NCBI GenBank assembly: GCA_009667805.1 | Contig: CM019063.1 | Coordinates: 55,784,881-55,848,880, forward strand | Source: Leptobrachium leishanense | Lineage: Eukaryota; Chordata; Amphibia; Anura; Megophryidae | Length of the DNA: 64,000 bases | Direction: 5' to 3' | Notes under the pieces: generated by a model | Databases searched by the model: none | What the model was told of the DNA's origin: nothing | Seen by the model: only the letters and a program-made list of their open reading frames with translations | In this document: positions 57,833 to 64,000 of the stretch, one piece after another | Numbering within the stretch: position 1 is the stretch's first letter | How the letters are laid out: each line of letters starts with the position of its first letter | Position numbers and translations under genes: made by a program

Positions 57833-58015
57833 CAGGGTTTCTCAAGTCTGTCCTCAGGTCCCCCTAAACAGGTGAGGTTCTCCAGATATGTGAAGCACAG
57901 CACAGGTGATATGATTCGCTGCTCAGTGATTGCAGGATTCAGTCTGCATTTCCCCAAAGGGATCTGCAAAATCTGGCCTGTTAGGGGGTCCCGAGGACAG
58001 ATTTGAGAAACACTG
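57833..58015. mobile_element. hAT MITE, 183 bp, with near-perfect TSD
   Basis: The ends CAGGGTTTCTCAAG and TTTGAGAAACACTG are flanked by TTCTAGAG and TTCTGGAG (7 of 8). Sister of 8344-8532. Confidence 0.85.
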
Positions 58016-59278
58016 TTCTGGAGCTTTGCCCTCGTCGCCAGAGGAGAACTCGGTGGCAAGGTGAGGCAACACCTTTAAAGTTATTAAAGGCATGTACATC
58101 AGAGCCAGTTCCAAGGGCTCCAAACCAGGTGAGCGTGCACATTTTTACCAGTTATTGATACTGATGTACATGCTGATCTACTACACAATGAGGATGTTTG
58201 CAGTGGTGGCTCGCCCATATGGGCACAAGGACAGCGCCTTACCATATTTTTGGAGTAAAAAAATATTAGAATTTTTCTGCTGTTTTTTATGTCATTTAAC
58301 ATGCCTCATTGATAAAATGTGTTATGTCCCTTTAAGGAGTGTCACTGTGTCCTCAAGTTAAAAAAGGATTATCAGCTCCTCTGCTGTGGACTAATTGAGC
58401 TATGCCAGGCCAGGATGTTGAACAAAACGTCCATAAAACCATGAAAGCTGTTGAGGCTGTAATGCTGTTTTTATTCCCATGCTGTACATACAAGGTACCT
58501 GCCTTAACCCCATAATGTCTGAAAATGCACCCAACATTTGCCTTAATGTGCTAAATACAAATAAAAAAGTAAATTAGAAAATAAATGTGCAACAGGAAAC
58601 AGGATTTCTTTGTTTCACAAACTGAAGCTGTGAAGATGCTCAGAGTTCTTTAAAATAAAATGGGTGAGATCAGTCTTCAGTTTTTAGTTTTACTAAATAA
58701 TAATAAAACCAATTTTTTACACATAATAATGTTTTATCTATACATCTTGTTGTTAATTACTAGAGGACACTAGTAATCATTGTATTTATGGCCATTTTAT
58801 TTTCCTCATTATTAGGAATATGTCTATAAGGTTGATTCCCTATATATGGGATCGTCTACATATTTTGGAGCTAGTACAGCCATACAGACATATTCCTAGT
58901 CATGATTAAAAACATTCATGTTTCCAGTCCCCCACCAACTTGAAATGTCACCAGCCATCACTGTATGTTTGTGTCACTCTTTCTTTGAGGATCACCTTTA
59001 CATCATTTGGAGGAGTGGTCTGTGTTCCTCCCACTGAAGTTGTTACACTGCGCAGTCATTGAGCCAATTGGGAGGCTCTTTATTTGCGAGTAGGATATTT
59101 CTATATTTTATATAATTCGCTTTAGAGTATCAAATTATCTGTTCTGACAATATTGTACTATTGTTTGGCTGTTAGTTCTCTTTATTCTCTTGTTGAGATA
59201 TGAGGATCCATAGGTTTTGCTGATTCGGTATGAGAGTCATCCTATTAGGATTGTATGGACTATTTTAATTATCTTTTA
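58016..59278. other. No gene recognised
   Basis: AT-rich sequence without clear exons or transposon ends. Confidence 0.5.
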
Positions 59279-59345
59279 TTTATTTATAAAGTATTTTACC
59301 AGGAAGGATACATTGAGATTTCTCTCGTTTTCAAGTATGTCCACT
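59279..59345 (-). mobile_element. SINE 3' tail fragment
   Basis: TATAAAGTATTTTACCAGGA and AGGATACATTGAGATTTCTC match the tail of the 42871-43067 SINE. Confidence 0.65.
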
Positions 59346-59815
59346 CTGTGTATATGTATATGAGGTTTGCACTATGCACATGTTGGTATGGTCAGAGATA
59401 AGCGAACATATATTTTTCTCTATGCACATTACTTTGTGATTATATCATGATCCATTCTAAGAATTGCACTTTCATATAATATGCATGTTTTTCGACAACC
59501 TCCAAGTAAATGCCGCAAGTACAGTGTGTGTGTTTTATAAAATATTATTTATTTCACATTGACACAGTATATGTGAGCTTGTGTGTATCATTCATACTGT
59601 TTAATGAGATCACCTGTCATTTTGCACATTATTGACACTTTTTCTGTACTTTTTAAGGCTTTAATTTTGCGCTTGGGAGGGGCAGTATATATATTTTTTA
59701 TGTATTCACTTGTTGGTAGAGTCCGGGAGGATTTCTTACCCACTGTCTCCATTTTCTAAGCTGCTGGTTTTTACTGTTATATATAATTATGATTTAGGAT
59801 TTTGTTTGACACTAG

Positions 59816-60725
59816 AGGTTATTCAGAGACCACTGAAATGTCACAATAATTTTGGTGCTCTCTCGTTCCCCGCACTTTGGAGAATCAAATTCCCGACCTT
59901 GCGGTGAATTCAGCATTTACTGCAGGGTCCCCAAAATGCAGGGAAAAGCTGCCGCAAAACTGCCGAATCGATCAGAAAAACTGGCAGACAAAAATTGGAG
60001 TGACCCAAAAAACCTCCAAGGAAAAGCCGAACGCACCTGACGATCTGCCGCAAACCTCCCGAACGCGTCTGAAAAATGCTGATGATCCGCCGAACACAGC
60101 GCCGACCAGCCGCCGGAAAAAGCCAATGAACAAGGTAAAAAAAAAAAGATTGGAACTTTAAAAAATTTGAACGCTGTTTGCAAAAAATCCACTGAACAAA
60201 AATGTCTGAAATTTGCATATAAGATCCAATGAATGATAATAAAAAGGTCTGTTATAGAAAAAAAAAAATCGCTTTAAGAAAAAAGAAATAAAAAAAAAAA
60301 AAAAAAAATCGGAAAAATAATTTGCTGTAAAAATCTCAAAAAATGCCTAAAAGATCCTAAAAACAAAGTAAATAAAGACACTTTTTGATGCAGATTAAAA
60401 GGATAAACGGTTTAATAAATATTTAATAAAAACAGGAATATTTTTAACATTGAAGCCTATGAGATTCGCCTGATTAACCACTAAACAGCAGGGAATTTCA
60501 CTGACATTTCTCTGCTGTTCGGTGTCTCTGAATAGGTTAACCATTGCTTCTCTATGGGGGATTTCACTTCTGTCGAAACATCACTGTATTTCACTGGCAA
60601 TTCGCCAAAATTTGGCGAGCTGTCTGCTCTCTGAATAGCCAAATGGCCACGAAATGTCACCGTACGGGGAAATTCCCTGTTCGGTGCAATTTCGGAGTCG
60701 GTTCAGATCTCTCTGACTAATCCCC
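59816..60725. mobile_element. GGGTTATTC-family MITE, about 910 bp
   Basis: The left end is AGGTTATTCAGAGACCACTG and the right end is AGATCTCTCTGACTAATCCCC (one base over 20 trimmed: GATCTCTCTGACTAATCCCC). TA lies next to both ends. Internal A-tracts at 60290-60310. Confidence 0.72.
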
Positions 60726-60919
60726 TTATATCACAAGAGAGTTTTGATTAGAGCGCTGTCACATATACACTATTTTCCTTTTTATAGGTATAGAATTTGG
60801 CTGAAGTCTCTTTTGGGTAAAAATTTGCTGCAACTTAAAATCTGTACATTTGTCTTTCTTGGGTGATACTGATTGATTAGAGAATAACACATTGAAGACT
60901 CTGACACTGTGAAGACTAA

Positions 60920-61780
60920 GGCTAATGTCAGACGAACGCTGTGATCACGTCCGTGTTGCCGCACAATTTAGGCTGGGGTCAGACGAGTGTACTGTTCACG
61001 TCCGTGATTGCGCCTAAAAGTACGTCTGTGATAGCATGACAGGAAGCCCATTGGAGCCTGACACATGAAGTACGTCCGTACTGAACTGCGGACACACAAC
61101 GGCCGCGGCCCACGGACGCAAGGCAGGCAAGAACGTACATCCCCTAGAACGGCCGCACAGAGTGCGCTGCGTCCGCAACGTCCGCATAGCTTTGTGTGTG
61201 AGTGATGGAACGTGGTCAGACGGACTGCATTTATACGTCCAGCATTTTTCACGGACAAAATGGTTTTGCTTTTTATTTTATTTTCTCTCCTACATCCGTC
61301 AAAGTATACGTCAGTAAATAAACGGACTGTGTGGCCACTACTGCGTCTTCCGTACTAACGTACGTCCGTACTGCACGGACGTGCAGTCCGTTGGAATCAC
61401 GCTCGTCTGACCCCAGCCTTAACGTCTGTCGTAGCATAGAATCATGATCAATAGAGACCCACACAAGAAGTGCATGCGCACCAAACTGGTGCAAGTTAGG
61501 CAAGGACGTAAAACCGATACCACGGACGCGCAGAGTGCGCCACGTCCATGTAGCGTTCTGTGTGAGTGAGATGTAAGAGGCAGCGCATTTGCGATGTCCA
61601 GCACCTTGACTTTTCATATCCTTTTCAAATTATTATTATTTTTCATATTAATTTTGTTTTCCATAATTCCCTTTTTTTTCTACGTCAAGAAAAACGAACC
61701 GTGTGGTATCTTCCGTCAGTATGTCTGTCTGTTATACACGCTTGCAGAGTGCGCTCAGACTGTGTTCGCCTGACATTATC
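60920..61780 (-). mobile_element. Harbinger MITE containing a second Harbinger MITE
   Basis: The outer ends are GGCTAATGTCAGACGAACGC and TGTTCGCCTGACATTATC, flanked by TAA and TTA. It is inverted relative to the 43612-44074 copy. About 410 bp of its own sequence surrounds the insert. Confidence 0.85.
60971..61418. mobile_element. Nested Harbinger MITE with TTA TSD
   Basis: The ends GGCTGGGGTCAGACGAGTG and GCTCGTCTGACCCCAGCC are flanked by TTA on both sides. Joining the outer sequence across it restores the GCACA(A/G)TTTAACGTCTG string found uninterrupted (inverted) at 44018-44035. Confidence 0.92.
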
Positions 61781-61785
61781 TTAAA

Positions 61786-62653
61786 GGGGTTATTCAGAGA
61801 GCACTGAAATGTTGCAGACATTTCGGTGCCTTTTCGTTCCCCGCACTTCGGGGCGATTCGGCAAATTCTATTTCACCGACTCTGTGGTGTATACAACCAC
61901 AGGGTCCCTGGAGTGCAGGGAAAACCTGCCGCAAATCCGCCGAACAATCAACAAACACTCACCGAAAAACCTGCAGAAACCACTGCAAAACTACACCGAA
62001 CACTTCGGAAAAAGACGCCGCCGAGCTGCTGATCACAGCGCAGAACAGCCGCTGGAAAAACCTGACAAGCTGCCGAACGAGGTAAAAAAATAAATAAACA
62101 ATACTCTTAAAAGTTTCAAAATTTAAAAGCTGTTTGCAAGAAAACTACTGAGCGAAAATGTCTGGAATTGACATATAAGATCCAATGAATGATAATAAAA
62201 AGGGCTGTTACAGAAAAAAGGAAAACTGCTATTTAAATTTTAAAAAAATGAATAAAGGTTTGCCTAAAGATCCTAAAAAAATCTATGAATGTAGAGACGT
62301 TTTACTGCAGATTAAAATAATAAACAGTTTATTAGATATTGTATAAAAATGGGAATATTTTTAACATTGAAGCCTATGGGATTCACCTGAATAAACCTGC
62401 CGAATGAAACCACCGAACAGCAGAGCATTTTGGCAACTTTTCACTGCTGTTCAGTGTCTCTGAATAGATGAACCATTGCTTCTCTATGGGGGATTTCAGT
62501 GCCTTCGAACAGCACCGTAGGTGCAGGCAATTTGCCAAAATTTGGCGAACTGCCTGCTTTCTTTATAGCCGAATGGCCCCGAAATGGCACCATATGCTGA
62601 ATTTCAGTGTCCGGTTACATTTCGGCAACATTCCAGACCACTCTGAATAACCC
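61786..62653. mobile_element. GGGTTATTC-family MITE, about 868 bp, complete
   Basis: The ends are GGGGTTATTCAGAGAGCAC and CCACTCTGAATAACCC. TA occurs next to each end (TTAAA at left, TTTA at right), suggesting Tc1/mariner-type insertion. It is the best-preserved copy of the family in the window. Confidence 0.75.
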
Positions 62654-63226
62654 TTTATCAGGAGCTTTTCAAGCAGATACAGGGTGGCTGCGGAGCAGAA
62701 AGGGTGTGCTGATGCTTGATATGGTGGGACATTATGCACGAATGTGACATTATAAAACAAGTGAACGTTCCTAGATCGACACTGAACACTCTTTGTGCAG
62801 CTTGGATGGAATGCGAGTTGATCATGGGTGTAAGTAAATAAATAGCCTGTTGATAAATAAATTAAAAGAAAAAAAAAAAACAGTCAAGCCATAAATGTTA
62901 TCTGTTAAAAAAAATGTGTGTAGTTTATCAGCGGTTACAATTTCAAAATTCACACATTTATTGTCGGCACGCGTTAGAAACCTTTTCACAGAAACAGAAT
63001 TCTTGTGGTTGTAAGATTGCATTAGTGGAAGCCTGACACACTTAAGCGTTAAATCGCGAAACAGGGAACTGGAGAGGATTAGCATGGATATAAATAATCT
63101 GAGCATTTTGACTGCCCCGTAGGACGAGTTTAGAGAATAAAAAAAACTTTTTGAGGTTGTAGAAAGTAAATCTTCAAAAAGAAATCTTACGTTTGACCTG
63201 TATACTGGATTTATTGAGGTTTTATG
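62654..63226. other. No gene recognised
   Basis: AT-rich unique DNA with short A-tracts. No repeat ends or exons supported. Confidence 0.5.
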
Positions 63227-63234
63227 GCACTTAG

Positions 63235-63852
63235 CAGGGACGTCACGTGCAGTTAGGGGCGGCAGGTGAGGCAGGTGAGGTGTGAATCATCACACAGCAG
63301 CGGCAGCCTGCTCTGAGCCTACGCAGTTTGCATAGCTCAAGCTGGCTAATAAATTCATTGAAGTCTGCAGCGCACGTCTGGCACTCCCTACTTCCTGAAT
63401 CTGCGCTCTTCAGTGCCTCAAAAAGGCACTGAGAGCAATGGAATAGCTTGGACCAATGGGTAAGCACCATTGATCTCAAGCAATTAAAAAAAATGCCTCC
63501 ATGGGAGGCAGGCCTCCCATGCTTTGATTGACACAGGACAGTCATGTGACTGTTCTCATCAGTCATGGGGGCGTGCCGCAGGGCTGTGTGCCTGGAGGCA
63601 CATCCTGGAGAGCAGCAAAAGATCCTGGGAAGCCCTGAGAGCAGCAAAAGATCCTGGCGAGCACTGACAGCAGCAAGATCCTGGGGATAACTGAGAGAGC
63701 AGCCAGATCCTGGGGTGCACTGACAGCAACCAGATCTTGGGGTGCACTGACAGCAGCCAGTACCTGGGGAGCAATGGACCTGAACCTACGTAACCTGTGT
63801 TTATCTGGCTCTGATACTAGTCACCAGCCACTGACCTCACCGCACGTCACTG
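63235..63852. mobile_element. hAT MITE with perfect 8-bp TSD
   Basis: The ends CAGGGACGTCACGTGCAG and CACCGCACGTCACTG are flanked by GCACTTAG at 63227-63234 and 63853-63860. It includes a short tandem block at about 63600-63775 built on GAGCAGCAAAAGATCCTGG. No coding capacity. Confidence 0.9.
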
Positions 63853-63924
63853 GCACTTAGTACCCTCCACATCCACTTGGATCTCTCTCCTTGTTGTACC
63901 TGCATGTTCAGTTCATGGAATGTT

Positions 63925-64000
63925 AAAGGGACACTATCGCTTACATAAGCTGTAACTAGATTATTTGTGCTTTACAAAACAGCACTTTATAAAACATACA
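63925..64000 (+). repeat. Dispersed repeat fragment at window edge
   Basis: AAAGGGACACTATCGCTTAC and TGTAACTAGATTATTTGTGC match pieces at 57385-57500 and, inverted, 33690-33786. Confidence 0.55.

Overview
The window looks like nuclear DNA of an amphibian, most likely an anuran with a large, transposon-rich genome. There is no bacterial or phage gene organisation. The evidence is L2 and CR1 LINE 3' tails with (TAATAA)n ends, a tRNA-derived SINE of V-SINE type, and a mass of hAT, PIF/Harbinger, Tc1/mariner and TTAA-flanked DNA elements, many with intact target-site duplications. The species call is inference from repeat style; no repeat library could be run.

Host gene. One multi-exon gene is visible on the minus strand between about 29.0 kb and 2.0 kb. 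Eight internal coding exons (28835-28969, 26590-26656, 25827-25881, 25648-25707, 19924-20056, 13944-14073, 7481-7638 and 2001-2155) have acceptor and donor sites. Their reading phases join without a stop at every junction except one: between the exons at 19.9 kb and 14.0 kb, where at least one exon is unseen. About 290 residues are recovered. I do not recognise the family. Both ends of the gene lie outside the visible exons, so the window up to 29 kb is mostly its introns.

Layout. 0-9 kb: fragments of a GGGTTATTC-terminal MITE and a Harbinger MITE, an L2 tail, exon H, Harbinger MITEs, a degraded Ty3/Gypsy gag-protease piece with SCAN-like and CCHC motifs, exon G, a second L2 tail and a hAT MITE. 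9.3-13.7 kb: a GATA/GACA (Bkm-type) array, then 28-bp and 54-bp minisatellites between hAT-like ends. 14-19 kb: exon F, then a hAT of 2.36 kb inside a Harbinger-like MITE and another hAT MITE carrying a 33-bp minisatellite. 20-25 kb: exon E, then CT-rich tandem DNA split by a Tc1-like transposon that contains a hAT that contains a Harbinger MITE. 25-29 kb: exons D, C, B, A with Harbinger MITEs and a 238-bp duplication. 29-36.5 kb: an LTR-like unit with a 24-bp minisatellite, GGGTTATTC MITEs and two CR1-type LINE tails, one of which ends in a 42-bp minisatellite of about 24 copies. 37.1-38.3 kb: a chain of about ten nested hairpins between TTAA sites. 38.4-41.7 kb: inverted blocks of one minisatellite family. 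42.5-46.5 kb: MITEs, a SINE and a Tc1-type hairpin. 46.6-54.7 kb: an 8.06-kb hAT transposon with a perfect 8-bp target duplication, a decayed BED-finger transposase and two large minisatellites. 55-64 kb: further MITEs, including a Harbinger within a Harbinger.

The main theme is that at least seven minisatellite arrays sit inside, or abut, identifiable transposons. Several nested insertions give a relative chronology. Nearly all long open reading frames here are by-products of tandem repeats and are not genes.
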